Position numbers and translations under genes: made by a program
Notes under the pieces: model-generated
The model's database searches: none
What the model saw: the letters and a program-made list of their open reading frames with translations, nothing else
Told to the model about the DNA's origin: nothing
Shown: piece after piece, positions 37,500-51,700 of the stretch
Layout: each line of letters starts with the position of its first letter
Position numbering within the stretch: the first letter of the stretch is position 1
Assembly (NCBI GenBank): GCA_033439265.1
Contig: JAVTVX010000013.1
Coordinates: 15,790,500 to 15,854,499 of the forward strand
Length of the DNA stretch: 64,000 nucleotides
Origin: Dillenia suffruticosa
Lineage: Eukaryota; Streptophyta; Magnoliopsida; Dilleniales; Dilleniaceae
Reading direction: 5' to 3'

Positions 37500-38004
37500 T
37501 GTTGGATTTAATCGCGCATGCGGAAGCGAGAATTAAATAGATCGGAATTTTTGGGATAAATACCTCGATAGGGCAGTCTCCAAAATCCACCGTGTCGCGA
37601 TGTCCCTCGAACGGATCATACGGTCGGATGGTGATCACGAGGTTAGTCGAACCACCACCTCAAATCCACGACGCCGCAATCCTCATGTCCGGTGATTCGT
37701 TTGACGATGAGAGATTTTCCTACGCGAAAATCTCCATCCCTCACTCTTTTCTCTCTCTAGAGTATTGTGCAGTGTTAGTCTCTTTCCTCCATTGTTACTG
37801 TTCACGCCAATGGAAGAACACACACTCAAGCCTATGACCTTCATTTCACAATTGAAGAGTAAGGAATCCCAACTCCCGTAGCCATGTACCAAGGCATTAG
37901 ATGGGTCATTATTAGTGGTTAATAGGGTGTGGTTAATGGGATAATGGGAGTAACTCCCATTATCCCCAAATTACCATAATGCCCCTCTTGGGCATATTCC
38001 AACA
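37500..38004 (-). repeat. 5' LTR of the copia element
   Basis: 505 bp, the same length as the partner LTR with no indels and four substitutions. It carries the element's promoter, read on the minus strand. Confidence 0.95.
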
Positions 38005-39796
38005 GTCAGAATATGACTCTAAATATTGATTGGTCCAGTAAAATAAATTGAATGCAGAGAAGAGATCAGTTGTTGATGAATCTTATTTTCATCTCAATAG
38101 CCATGATTGTATACTTGGCGAGGTATGGTGTAAAGCAGCGTGGCGCATGTACATCCCCAATAATATGAGTATATCCGGTTAGTAATTACTTTTGAATAGA
38201 TTTCAAACAAAATAGATTATTTCAAAGAAGAAAGGGCATTGCAATTAGGGACAGAATTGTGTCATGTCCGAGGTTGTCATGACGACGTTTGAAATCTCAT
38301 TTTCTTTGTGGTACTATGGTCTTTATGGTAGGACAGAAACAATAGATTATTCAGTCACCACATTGCCAGACAAGTTGAAGATTTGTTTGAGGATAAAAGG
38401 AATGCCAAAGACATTTCCATTTGGTTGCTATGAGTGATGCATTAACCCAAGTGTGGGAGGATGGCAATCCGACTGTTTTTCTTGTTAGATTTGGCACGGT
38501 AATTTGCACAGCATGTTAGAATTTTTGTATTTTGTATGTCTTTAAAGAGTTCTGTAGTTCACGATGTCTGAAAACAGACTAACAACCAAAAAAAAAAAAA
38601 GAGTTCCGTAGTTCACGAGGTAAACAATTTTTCCGCACCTGTTGTACCTTCTTAAGGGGTTCCACGCTACCTTGGGATCCTTTACTGGTTAAGCAACTTC
38701 TTCAAGTGTTATTTTTCATGGCTACTCTTGGAAATAAATTTTAACCCTTTTGTCATGTTGTTTTTGGGAGCATTCCTGATGCAGTTAATTCAATTCTCGT
38801 TCCTTTATTGGTCCAAGTGATGGACAATGCTTAAAATTCATTACCCCACTTAGTTTTTACACTTTAATATATTTTCAAAAATAACATTTTTCTTTCTTTT
38901 GTCTTTTGTCAGTACAAAAATTAATTTTTACCATACAGCTGAATTTCCTTTAGTAGATGCTTCTCCAACTGAACCAGCGGACACCCTCCATCCAATTCTT
39001 TATCTACCTGAGGTCTTGAGTGTCCTCAAATCAACCAAATCTAAGCATGTATCCACTTGAACCTAGAAACAACTTTGGCCAATATCTCCCGTACAAACTT
39101 TAACGAGTGACTGCGACTATAGTTTCATTGAAATTGCTCCCTCCATTTCATTTATCTAGAATCATATGCTTTTCTCGTATACAAAGGAACTTCAAGAATT
39201 ATGCGTCCGAATCTTCCCAGGTGAAAAAATATGGGGAGAAATTATGCTATAGAACCATGCTACAAATTGAGAAAGTGGAATTTATCCTGTCATCTACTCT
39301 TTGTCCAGCAGGACCAACTCAACCTTTCTTCTGAACGCTGCTTCTCTGCATCAATGCATCATCGTGAAGCCATCAAATTCGAAGATGCCAGTACCAAATA
39401 ATGCCCCACTTTGTGGCAAAATAAGTTTTTTAGCCGCTCTTGGTCCTGTTCTTGGCACCAGGAAGATCCAGTAGGTGATTCTCCAGACACCCCAGATACA
39501 ATCTCTTCCACGTACTAAGACTGCTTCAAAGCAGTAAAGAAATTGTGCCATCTTCAATGGCAAGTTCAATGTTACATTCACCAGTATGTACACAAGCTTC
39601 TACAAGTATATGATGGCAGCTTGTTTACAAGATTACATGAAAATTCGTTACATGGTGAACCTTAGCTGTGTGAGAGGTTATTCAAAAATGAGACCTTCAA
39701 GATCTAAATTCAAAAGAACCAGGTCAATAATATAGCTTCCTTGGAAGTACGGACGCAATCCCACCAGGTGGGCAAGACCACCCATGGTTTAAAATT
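38005..39796. other. Intergenic stretch between the copia element and FIPS5
   Basis: AT-rich DNA with a faint LINE-like phrase (about 38310-38350), a 33-bp retro-insert at 38565-38597, and the probable 3' UTR/downstream region of FIPS5 (about 39350-39796). No gene is recognised. Confidence 0.45.
38565..38597 (+). mobile_element. Very short poly(A)-tailed insertion with 21-bp target duplication
   Basis: 33 bases ending in an A run are flanked by copies of AAAGAGTTCYGTAGTTCACGA (38544-38564 and 38598-38618, one mismatch). This is the signature of target-primed reverse transcription aborted almost at once. Confidence 0.75.
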
Positions 39797-42700
39797 CTAG
39801 CTACCTACCCACCTCCTTTTACGAGCAGGACGCTCCTGTTTGACCTCTGACTCTGCAGGCATCTCATTCTGCAGTGGAGGTAAAGCAGGTGTCTCGGCTT
39901 CTTTCTTTTTGGTCGGCGTGGTCTCCTTCTCACCTGGCATTGGAAGCTTGAACCTCTCACTTCTTTTCTTCAACTTTGCAACTGTGTCCAAGTGTCTATC
40001 ATCCGCCTGTTTTGCATTAGTTTCCTTGATCTCTGGATCACTACCATCTTTCTCAGCAGGAGTTTGATCACCATCAGCTTCGACAGTCTTTGCAGATTCT
40101 TCTGGAATTGTCCCTTCTATCTCTTTGGCCTTTAGAGATGACGATGATTTCATGTTGATATCATAATCCTTCTCCTTATGGCTAGTCCAGCGCTCCAATT
40201 TGGAGCGTCCTCTCCTTGAATCTTGCTGCTCATCATCCGAAGAAGCATCTTCTCTATGTCTTTTGGAAGACTGATGATTCTCATGCTCACGGTTTCCTTG
40301 TTCAGTTGTTGATTTTGAGTTAACCTGAATGACAGTAAAGATAATTCATGAAAGACAGACTCTACTCTGCAAGGAATTCCCCTTATAGATCCACAAGCAA
40401 GTGGGTTGATGAAGAGCCTAATCTATAAGGATGGATGCCACGAAAGAACCAGAATCATATAAGTTTTTCTCCATGAGAAAAACAAACCCAAGTCCATTTG
40501 TGATACAGAGTTTCAGTTTGTCAAGACTATTTCTCATTTCTATCAATTCAGTCTCCTACTCCAGCAGAAGCATCATGGAAGCATACTTTATAAGAAGGGT
40601 TAGTGAAGTCAGATATTGACATGGAAAAGATTTGTCAATGTTTACATGAAGCATAGATTCACTACATTATACAGGCACTTTCATCAAAGTTTCAGTGCAA
40701 GATTAATGTTTTACGGGTCCTTTGATAGGTATCAACATGAAGATCAAAACGAATTTGTTCATTTATTATTTACAAAAACAAAGACATAATTTAATCAAAT
40801 CATCTAAAACAGCAGTAGCCCAAAGGCACAAGCAAGACCAAGCAGTATTCAGACAAAATGCCTCAGTATAGGGCAATAGCCTGGCTGGTTAATATCTATT
40901 TGTGCACCTTATATTGAACAAAATGCAGTCTACAGGTGACTTGTCACAAACTAGTTTTCCATTGATATTTGGTACAAATACCTATCCTACCACGATAAGA
41001 AATGAGGCTATGAATGTCAACATTCTCCAAGTAAAAAGTCAAAAGAGTACATGAATATCGTGTTAAAATAAGAATATGGAATATTGGCATACCAGCATCT
41101 TTTTAAAATATTTGCCACCAGACCATTTGATACTTCAGATTCCATTACTTCCACATTTGCCATCCATGGCTTTCAGTTAGTAATGGAAGGCATTGCATAA
41201 ACTATGAAAGCCAGAAGTTGATTTTGGGGTTGATATAAAGCTTTAATAGTATAAGTTTCATGCAGTAATTCACTCTCAAAACTTCCAGGGAACACTAGCT
41301 GTTAAAAGTTTTGCATCTCCCGTTTGTGATCACTAGATCGCAGGACTCAGCATTGCAGCTAGCATATAATTGATAAAATTCCAATTTCACAATCTCTCTG
41401 TGCATGTGTGCTTGTGTAAAAATGCAGGCTCACCAGTTATGCACAGGCAATCACCAGTCGACCATTCATCAAAAGATTTCAATCCAAGTTCACACCTTTT
41501 TTATACCACGGCCAGCACCACGTTTAAACTATAAATAAATAAATAAATAAATCCAATTTCAATGACAATAGAATTGCATCATCAAATCAGAGGACCTTCT
41601 GAAAATATATAGATATTCATCCCAGATAATTAAGAAAAACCTGCAACTAATGGGGAGCCGCCTCCATTCTGAGAGATGAGTTGGTAAACATCCAACTCAA
41701 AAGAAAAGGCTATATACATCACATTTATTGGTTCGATTTTCTGTCACCTAGAAAGAAAAAAACAGATAGATTTGGTTTAACTCTGTAACTTACTTTAAAC
41801 AGTGGATTGAATGTCCAAAGTCCAAACAAAAAGGAGTTATTTCTTTGGTGGTAAGGGATTCCAGCTTTGCCACTACTCCTCTAGAAATTGGATAATTCCT
41901 GAGTTCTCATTTGCAATCAAACCCTCTTACAAATGAAGAATTATATTCTATAACGTTCAAATTCCTTTAGCTAATGCTACAGAAGTTCTATTCTTCATGT
42001 TTAACTGTGAGTTAATTTATCAAGTTATGAATTTACTTCTACAACTTCTAAATTTATCAATATAAGATGCTTAATGAGTAAGAATATTTGTTGACATAGT
42101 GATAAATCCCGTATTTACTCGGTGGAGAAATTTCCTGCTACTACTCAGATTAATGTTTTGGTGACTACAATGGAGCGTACCATTTCATTGCCGTGACCAC
42201 TATGATCCTGACTTCTTTTGAATGAAACATGATCAGCACCCTCAGAACCTTTAGTCTTCTTCAAATTCTCTTTGTGTTTTTTATCCTTCACCCTCAGATT
42301 GTCAGAAGCACTAATTGCACGATCATGACGAGTACTTGTCTTTTCCTGTCTTGATCTTCTGTCGTCATTAGTAACTTCGTTTCCACGCACATAAGCATCC
42401 TCACGTTCCCTATGCAGGGAGACACTATCATCCTCACCCCGATCCCTTCTTTTGAGCTGTTCAGAATGACGGGTTGAGTCCTTGTACTGATAGTCTTTAT
42501 CAGAACTTTTGTAATCATCCTTCGTTCTGGTATGGCCAATCCATGATTTTTCTTCTACAACTCGCCCACTCCTTACTAGTCCCCTTCCTTCTTCTCTTTC
42601 CCGCTTTGAGACATTGTCCTCATGTGAATGTTTAAGCCTATGCCACTCCTCCCGCTCCCTTGACCTCTCAGCCCTCTCTCGTTGCAACCAGACTTCATCT

Positions 42701-45700
42701 TTTTGTCTAACAGAATGGTGGTCATCAAGAGCAGGTCTGATTCTCGGTGGCTCGTCTCTCTTCCGCTGATCCAAAACATCATCTCTTTCTCGTTTTCGGC
42801 GACTGGAACTTTCTCTGTATGCATGCAAGCCTTCTTCCTTCTCTGCATGCTCCCTCCTTATATAAACCTCTTCTTTCCTTCTCTTGCCATGAAAATCATC
42901 CATGTTCTCATAATGCCCTCTTAAATTGTCATCTCTTTCTCTGTATCGTGATCCTAAATCACCCCTCCAACTGCCTTCATCCAACTGCTTCCTTAAATGA
43001 ATATGCTCATCTTTTTCACTTCTCTGACTCTCACGGAGCTTACCTCTGTGCCTTGACAACATATCATCACCACGTTCCCTCCTCTTCTGGTCTTCAACTT
43101 TTGCCCTTCTGCTATGTGGGTCCTCATCTCTCCGTTGCCAAGCTCCATCAGAAAAGTCCCTCTCCCTTCGCCGGTCAAAGCCATCAGCTTTACCATGTGC
43201 AAAATAGGCCGAGTGAGGATCCCAGTCTCTATAAGCATAAGCATCCTCCCTCCCCTTACCCAACATGCGACTCCTTCCCATTTCTTGTCTCCCATCAATA
43301 TCCTTTCCCCGCAAACTGGGTTCATCTTCATCAATACGCCTCTTGCTGTGCCCCATCCGTGCAGAGTGTCCCTCTTGAATAACTTCGTCCTCAACACCGT
43401 CACGTGATTTTGGATAGTCTCTGCTGCTTCCAGATCTAGCTTTGCTGTTTTCACTGCTTCTTGTAGCCTTTAAGTCATCTCTATCATCATAATCAGCTGT
43501 AGGTTGTTCTACTTGAGAACTTATTTTCTGTTTCTTTGCTGCATGAGTTGAGCATCCATCTTTCAATGTATCACTTGCAGTCAAAGATACATCTTCCCTT
43601 TCCATTTCAGAGCATCCATCAGCCTGTCGAAGTTCAGGTTCCCCTACTTCTTTATTTTCTCCACTTGTATCACCCACTGCTCCAACATTGGCAGGAGATG
43701 ACAATGGGGAATTATGTTTACTGCTGCTTTCAACTGATCCCTCCTGATTATCATGAACTCCACTATCACGCACATCTTGAATATGCACCCTATAGGGTGA
43801 TCTCTCACATGGTTTTTCGTTTGAGTGACTGAATTCAAGCAAAGATATGGCTTCAATTAGATTATGAAATAAAGTTATAGGATTACATTAAAGACTAGCA
43901 GGGACAGAAAAGAAAAATATCCATTTTATAACCTTCGAAAAGGATCTCAGCACATACCGAGTAAAAACTACTTCTATAGGATTCATTAACAAGATAAGGC
44001 CAACTATTCTTCAAATAATTGCTTCTTACTAACAAAGGTAATGGTCAACTATTGTTCATGAACATCAACATCCATTTAGCATTCCTATGATCATCGTTCC
44101 CTTAAAGGAACAGAAATAACTTATGTTTCCTATCATGCGCAAACCAGGAGAATGCCATAAGTCTAGGTAGTTTGGAACAGTTATAAGAATCATTCCAGTA
44201 TGATATTCTTACAACTATGATCATTTCAGATCCAAAGGAAGACTCAAACTTACATTCCGCACCTAATAAGTCTACTCAAACTTAAGGAAGAAATATCCTG
44301 AATTATTGACCAGAGGTCCTTAATTTTAAAATATGCAGTAATATGAAAGTCAACTCAACAGAGCCTAATCCTTGAAGTTGGAGCAGGCCCTCTACCACCT
44401 TAAAGTCCACAATCTGCAGTTTTCAGCCTTTAACCCTTTCTTTAATTAGTGTTTTCCTTCAAACTTGTGAAAACAACCATAAAAAGGAGTTTTCATCCAG
44501 ACTTATTAAAACACCATAAAAATTTGACCCATAATCCAAAACCCACAAAGTGTAAATATTTTCTGCAGGAAGAATTGTCAACATATAAATGAAGAACATC
44601 CAGAAAAAGAATTGTTTCATTGCAATGTGATTAGATATTCGCAGATAATCCCAACCAAGAGGGATCCATACTCTTATCCTTGACATAATTTCTGCCCCCC
44701 CCCCCTCTCTCTATACATGAGAAATTGAAAATTTGAACTGTGACAACCATTTACCATGAAATGAAGAAGAAGAAGAAGAAGAAAATTAACCCAAATTAAC
44801 TTTCTTCCTAACTGCTCAACAAAAAAAAAAAAAAACAATTTACAATATGCAAAAAAGGCCCGTTCTTCTTTATATATTTTTTGTCTTTGTAAGAGAGATT
44901 GTATTTTTGGGCTCTTTCCTTGTGCATGTGACATTGAACTTTTAAGTATTCTTTCCAATTGACTGGATCAACTTCAACTGAATCAGCTAAATCTTCCTAA
45001 TTTGCATTTGATGGTCACTCATAAAAACCGTCATTTGCTTCTTACTTATGATGCAATCTACAAATTGACCTCTTACTGCAGAGAAACAAGCACAAGAAGC
45101 AACATGAAGTTTCAGAAATTCCAAAAAAGGATCACTGCAGTGGAAAATTGTATAGCAATTTAAATCTTCCTAATTTGCATTTGATGGTCACTCATAAAAA
45201 ACTGTCATTTCCTTCTTACTTATGATGCTATCTACAAATTGACCTCTTACTGCAGAGAAACAAGCACAAGAAGCAACATGAAGTTTCAGAAATTCCACAA
45301 CAGGATCACTGCAGTGGAAAATTGTATAGCAATTTCATTTGTTCTTGGAAAACGAATTGTAAAACAGTGACCAAAACCAGAGAAATGGACCGTAAGAGTG
45401 ATTGGTAAAGAGAGACAGGAACTAAAACTCTAAGAAAATATAAATCATGGGAGCGTTGCCAAGTCAAGATTATCATAAACTTCAATTTTCAGATACATAA
45501 CATGCCCTACCATGGAGAACCCTCATACCTCTGATGTGAATAATTTAAAAGAAAGTCAAATTGACCAAATCGGTTTCTCCCAGCTTGAAACCAAGTGAAA
45601 AGCACAGAAAAGAGGACCACCTTAAAAGAAATAGGAGCTTCTTAAGAACTCTTGAGGAAAAAGCCAGCAGCACATCATATAACTCATTGTCTGATAGCAC

Positions 45701-48700
45701 ATGAGCAATTTTCAAATCTATTGACAAAGTACAATGCACAAAATAACACCAATTGCACACTACTAAGGAAGACTCTCTACAAAGTTCAAAAATGCCCCAT
45801 TGCAGTAGTGAAATGCTGAGAAATCAACTAAAACTTCATAGAGCTCATTAAAGGAAACAGCTGCAGAAGTTCAGATAAATTTTCCTTGGCCTAAAACACC
45901 TCAGTAGTTAGTACTTTCCCTCCATATCCTCAAAAACATAATACGAGCAATCTTTGATGCATAAAACCCTGAGGAAATCAATTCATGGCATACTGGCCAA
46001 CCAACCACGCTCAATACTCATAGTAATGCTCATCAAAAACAAGATAATAATATGCCCCATCCAGCTTCTCGACCGAGCAAAATAAGTCATCCTATCATAA
46101 GACATGGAATGCATTCCAAGACTTGTAAAAGGCAGTTTTGGTAGACAAAAGACATTTCAGTTAAATAGTCAATGAGTGTTATGTGGAATTCACTTCATTC
46201 TCCTCAAAGATTTCATTGTGTTCTTTAGTAGCTTGCACAAATTTCTACTCTGCATACTCCATACTACCTATAAATCATTAAGAATTCTCAAGGAAAGTAT
46301 CAGCACATCTATTAACTATCAAGTTCAACTATTCTGCATGCAAAAGGAATGTCTAGAGGAGGAGAGCATCAGAGAAGGGAAGGGAGTAGAGGAGGACACA
46401 TCTCTTTAATGTACATTTACACGCCTGTCATCTATAACCTTCCTTCTCCTTGACATCATACACATTTATATAAACACAAGAGGTTACCAATTTTGAGCAA
46501 GAAACGAAAGGAGAAACCAACAAGAAAACATTAGAACCAAAAGCAGCCTCACTTAGAACTCTAGTACACATGCACACAGCATAACTAAATTAATTCCACA
46601 AGAATCAATCTAGCTTCCTACCTATTCTTGTGAGGGGTGCCAAAATCTCTATCGGTAGACACAGGTGTGTGGCCCCGAGATCCAGTTTCAATGTCAGGTG
46701 GAGCTCTTCTCCTGACAAGCTCTTCATTCCTGCTGTTGCAAGACTGTGGATAAGAGTCATTATACTCTCTGTCATCTCCTGCAACGTCCTCTTCTATTGG
46801 AATGCCATCTTTCAGATCGTCCCTAGGAATGTCATTGTCAGGTTGCTCCAGGATGCCATTTCCTTGCGAGGAATCATCATCAAAAGAGTCCTGCAGAACA
46901 ATCTATTCACAAAAATGACTGACGTTAGTTGATTGTTGTGCATTTACCGTCAAAGACTAAAACTATGATTCATGAACCTATGCAGGGTAAGACCAATTAC
47001 CTCAATAATTGCATCTGAATCACGAACCCGTGGTGGACGAGTATCAATGGAGGGCAGACGCTCACCATAGCCAGTTTCCACTTGTATTGCTCTGCCAGTT
47101 GGCTGTAAAAGAAAAAATAAGTTCAGCAATTAGCAAGTACACTAATAGAAAGAAAGCAGGACCCTGCAGTACAGCATTGTTAACCTCATCTTCACAGTAG
47201 TGAAATACTTCAGAATAATTAGAGAAATAGTAATCAGAGATCGCCAAACTCTGACTTCGGTAGAACACTTGGACATACCAAAGGAGGTCGAACACGTGCA
47301 GGTCCCTTAGCTAGATCACTTTGTCCAATTTCTTGTTTTCCAGTGTTGCCATTGTCACCTTGAACATCATGAATACCTGTAGCTGCTGCCAGTTCTGGGG
47401 GCATTTCTGGATCATAATCCTAAAAATAAAAGAAATAGACCATATACGATTCTTTCTTCAGCTTCTAATTCATAGGAAAACAAGAGTTTTGCTAGACCGG
47501 ATAAGAAGAGGATGAGGAAGAATGGGGAGCATAAAAAGTAGAACATATTATCAATCTCTAAGAAGATTAGTCAGAGAAACACCTAAAAGCACCCAAAGTA
47601 TGACACAATAAAGAAGAATGAAGACTCTTTTATCCCATTAAAGTTTGTTTAGAAAGATTTTTGAAAATACTCATTCATTTCAATTCATAAAAACCATATC
47701 ACACCACAAAGACAGCACAATGGCCCAAATGGTTAGTCTTTGCTCCTTTTTATCGTGTTAATAAACCAAAAAGGCAGAAGATCAAGATCCTTTGTAGCCC
47801 ATACTACCTGTTCTGTACGCCCACTTTCGTAAACACGAATTTTGCTTTGCATGGTAGCCTCCAGCCGATGTTGTTCCTGCAGAACAAAAGATGTTACTTG
47901 CCCTTTTTTGCACCATTTTGTTTTATTTAAAAGTGACTGTGAAAAAGGTTAGTATTTACCAGCTGTTTGCAATACTCTTTCCAGCTCTCCTCATTCAAAC
48001 CAAAGTTAAAAAAGTCCGACATATCAATACCGGGGTATTTCCATGGTTTTTCCTCAAAACCATCAATGTCAATATCAAATATTGTCCTGACAAATAGTAC
48101 AAAACTATATAAGCATATCATGAGGATTTACATTACACCTGAATCACCAACCCAAGATAACACTGTCTTGGGGAATGAGGATCTCTTAGTTAGCTCATGT
48201 ATTCCGGAAAATAAAGGCAAACTATATTACGAACAGATACTTGCACATTGTAAGCATTCATAATTAGCCAAGTAGGAACAGAAAGGTTTCCAGGTTGCTC
48301 AAGACTACAAAGGAAACTACTACCAAACAAATAGCATAAATCCAAAACAAATTGCTAAAAATAAGCATAGCCTAGCAACATATATCTAGTAAATCCTCCT
48401 AAGAAATAAAGCAGTACTGGCGCTATAAGTCAACCTTAATGGGGGAATCAAGCTATTTCCCTGTTGTTTAGGAATCAAATAATTCAAACCAAAGTCCTAC
48501 TCATATTATATTGGCAACAAGTGGCTCTTTCGTCACATGCTTAAGAGCAGGAATTCAGGTCATGGACCTTGGGACGAATTCAAGGAGAGCTGTGGTCCCC
48601 CAAAATTTTTGATAATTCGTATATACCTCAATGTTTTTAGGTTCTTTCTCCTACACCATTTGAAAATCTTCAGTCCCCCCCCCCCAAAAAAAATATAAAC

Positions 48701-51700
48701 ATTGCATATTAACCCCCCCGATTCTTGACTTCTGGATCCATGCCAACTTGGGCAGACATTGTTTGGTGGAAGGGAATTCACCAGCAAGCTAGAACACCTC
48801 AAAGGATAATCAAAACAATGGTATTATGATGTTTCCAATGTCGGAAATGGATAAGTTAGACAAAGGTAAATCTCAGCTAAGGAAGAAATGACTTTTAAGG
48901 GATGGCTTGAGAAACAAGCTTGAAGAGATTTATTTGGAGGAACAAGTACCCTGGTGTAAAAATAATAAAGAAAATGAGGAAAAAAACTAAAGTGATAAGT
49001 GATAAGGAAAGTAAGTGTAATTCCAGTTTTCCTTCTTTGACTAGTAAACTTTTGAGCAGAGAAAAAGGCGGATTAAGGACTTGATTGATGATGATGATGA
49101 TAGTATATCACACAAGGAGCCTAGGCTTGTTTCAAACAAGATATTTACCTATTGGAGCCATTTAACACAAAAGCAATCAGCACACTTTTTCTTGAAGGCT
49201 TTGAACCATTATGAATTTCAACTGCCAAAGCAAGATGGATGTAAAACTTTATGCCTAGACACTTTGGGTTAGAGATTAAGCTAAAGGCTCAAATAATGTA
49301 TAAGAGTAATCTTGTTCCAAGAGATTGTGATATGAAAATTCCAGGCTCAAATGTGACCCAGTAGTCTCAAAAATCTCTATAGAATTAAGGAACTTACTTT
49401 TCCATAAGAGGTCATATTATTCTCATTTTTGACTCATTTTGTAAACCAGGAAAGAAGGGGGTTTTGGGCATCTCAAAAGTGGCACCCAAGAACATCCATA
49501 ACCAGGTAATTGGTTAAGACATTTCCTCTACCAACTCCAACGGCAAGAGGACCGATTATAAAGCAATTATTTAAAATTCAAGATCCTCTCAAGCCTACTG
49601 CCATTGTAGCTCATAGTTCACTGAAGTGGCTAACCTTTGCACTTCCTTGTTAGCTCTCCCTTTTTCCTCTTTTCTTTTGTTCTGGTCATAAAGATTAGGA
49701 AAGCAAAATACATGGACATCATCAAGCATGTTTCTTCCTAACAATTTTCTCCCATTTCTACATTCTTCTCCCTAAATGGGAGTTACATCAGTCTAAAGGG
49801 CCTTCTGTATAGCTTTTTCTCAATTGCCAGGTCAAGGTCCTTTCCTCCAACAAAACATATTGAAATTAAATAAATATTCTCCCACACAAGTCAAGGTATG
49901 ATCCCAAACAAGCTTAAGACAAAATACTTGTTACAAGTTAGGAGACCTAACAAGCTCTTTCTCGAGACATTTGCATCATGAAATTCTGCAAACAGTATAT
50001 GGACTGATATGCTAACAAGAAACAATAGATAAGAAATTCTTAAAATTTATTAACCACTACATCTCTAGAAAAAGAAAAATACAACATACTCTATTCATGA
50101 AATTCGGCAGCATAGTCATGTAATATTATTACACCATCATGTCAGTGGAACTATGAAGTTTTGAATGTTTACTTGTGAGATGGAAGTGTGAATTCCAATC
50201 CAGTACCAAAGCCTCTCCCTGCTGCATTATTGGCCCAAGGCATTCCAAAACCTGCATGAAAACCTTTTTGCATTGGAGGAGCATTCTTCATCCCTGCAGG
50301 TCGCCAGTCACCCCGACCACGGCCAGCAACAGGGCCCATGTTTACAAGTGGACGTACTTGACTTGGGGCACCTCCTGTAGCAGCTGGTGCACCTCCAGGC
50401 ATTGGAGCTGCGCCAGGTCTAATGTACTGCATGAAAGAGAACATATCTCATAAATTTATGACCATAAATCAGAAATATATATATCATTTAATGAGACTAG
50501 AAGAAATCCATGACTTGACCGTGGGACATAATTTTGGAAATAAAAGCGACATGATTTTTGAGTTTTAAACAGAAATATTAGTGATGCTATGCAAAAACTT
50601 ATCATTTTTGTTCATTATCTGTGAGGAACATATCAAAAGGAAGGATGAAGTAATTAATGTACTATCTCATGATAAAAGAATACAATATTCCCTAATCAAG
50701 CCTGCTTTGAATGAAACAGGATCAGAAAGGCATTCGATGTGATTGACTGTTGCTTTACAAGAGAGCACAGTTTTCTGTAGATTCTCAGCCTTGTTCTATA
50801 ATTTTGATAATGAAATCAATCAAGTAGGAGCCCGATTTGGACAAGGTTTGCAAGATCTTGGAAACCCAATTCGGTAGACATTTGAAAAGGGGGCTCACAA
50901 TTTGGGCTGCTTACAAATGCAGATCACACAAGAAATAGGAAGTTCGATGAAGAAGATCAAGGAATGTGAAATTTTTCACTTCACCGATAGGTAAGATCAT
51001 GAAAGCTACCCAATCTCCCAAGTGGAAGGAGAAAGTGAAAATGTAGTCAGCACGTAGAAACTGGCAGGTGCAGCTGGCAGAATAACTCCATCTTCACAAC
51101 AGTTCAAGATAGGAAAGAGGCCAGACAAGCATGAACAAGAAAATCAACCACTAAAGCTGGACACAGCATATGCTCTCACCCTTCGACAAGAAAAAAGGAT
51201 TTAAACAAACAACAATAATTTAGATAGGACAAGTAACGCACAATTTTTAAAGAATCTAATGGGGAGAAATCACGGTTTTAGTAACAATTGAGGAGCTTCA
51301 AAGAAAGCAATAGGATATACACTGATAAGATGCAATATGGTTTCATGGATCCAACTTAATAAAACAACCCAATGTGAGTAATTGTAGGGAAGATCCAAAT
51401 AGCTATCACTGTTTGACTGCTGGAGACAATAAAAGGGCCAATCAGACCTTAATCTCATGGAAGGAAGTAATCTTTAACTAGTTTATCAACAAACCACGTA
51501 TTTTTTTTGCTGACTTAAGACAACTTGATGATGATTAAAAATATTCAAGTTACAGATGGCATAATTGCTGCAAGGCATAATATGCTCAAGGATTGCGAAC
51601 CAATCCTGCATGAAAAAAAAAAAAAGTACATTGGCTGAAATTCTCTTTGACATATCCAGAGTCAAAGCCCGTTAACAGCCAGATACTTTTAATTTTTAAA

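Larger units (their letters stand above)
31012..38004 (-). mobile_element. Ty1/copia LTR retrotransposon, decayed coding region
   Basis: Two 505-bp direct repeats, each TGTTGGAT..TTCCAACA, bound a 5983-bp interior. The primer site TGGTATCAGAGC (initiator tRNA-Met type) at 37487-37498 and the polypurine tract AAGTGGGAGA at 31517-31526 both show that the element reads on the minus strand. Interior remnants in order: a GC-rich leader, a gag frame (about 36121-35651) with FLPDSWETVKSYLTFDESIR, a knuckle remnant GHFAREC (about 35540), a GAG-pre-integrase/integrase part (35057-34608) with LPVCEFCLVGKM, and HKSEALDCFRRF. Downstream the reverse transcriptase region is too broken to read. The flanks are GTCAA (left) and GTCAG (right), a 5-bp target duplication with one mismatch. 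The element cannot encode its own proteins. Confidence 0.93.

Noticed and set aside
38930..39334. Possible copia reverse transcriptase remnant
   Set aside because: A few residues looked like the pre-RT linker of copia polyproteins, but no core motif or consistent frame could be found.
42682..43856. Long frames on both strands over FIPS5 exon 8
   Set aside because: They are shadows of the Arg/Asp/Glu-rich coding frame, which is supported by family similarity and phase.
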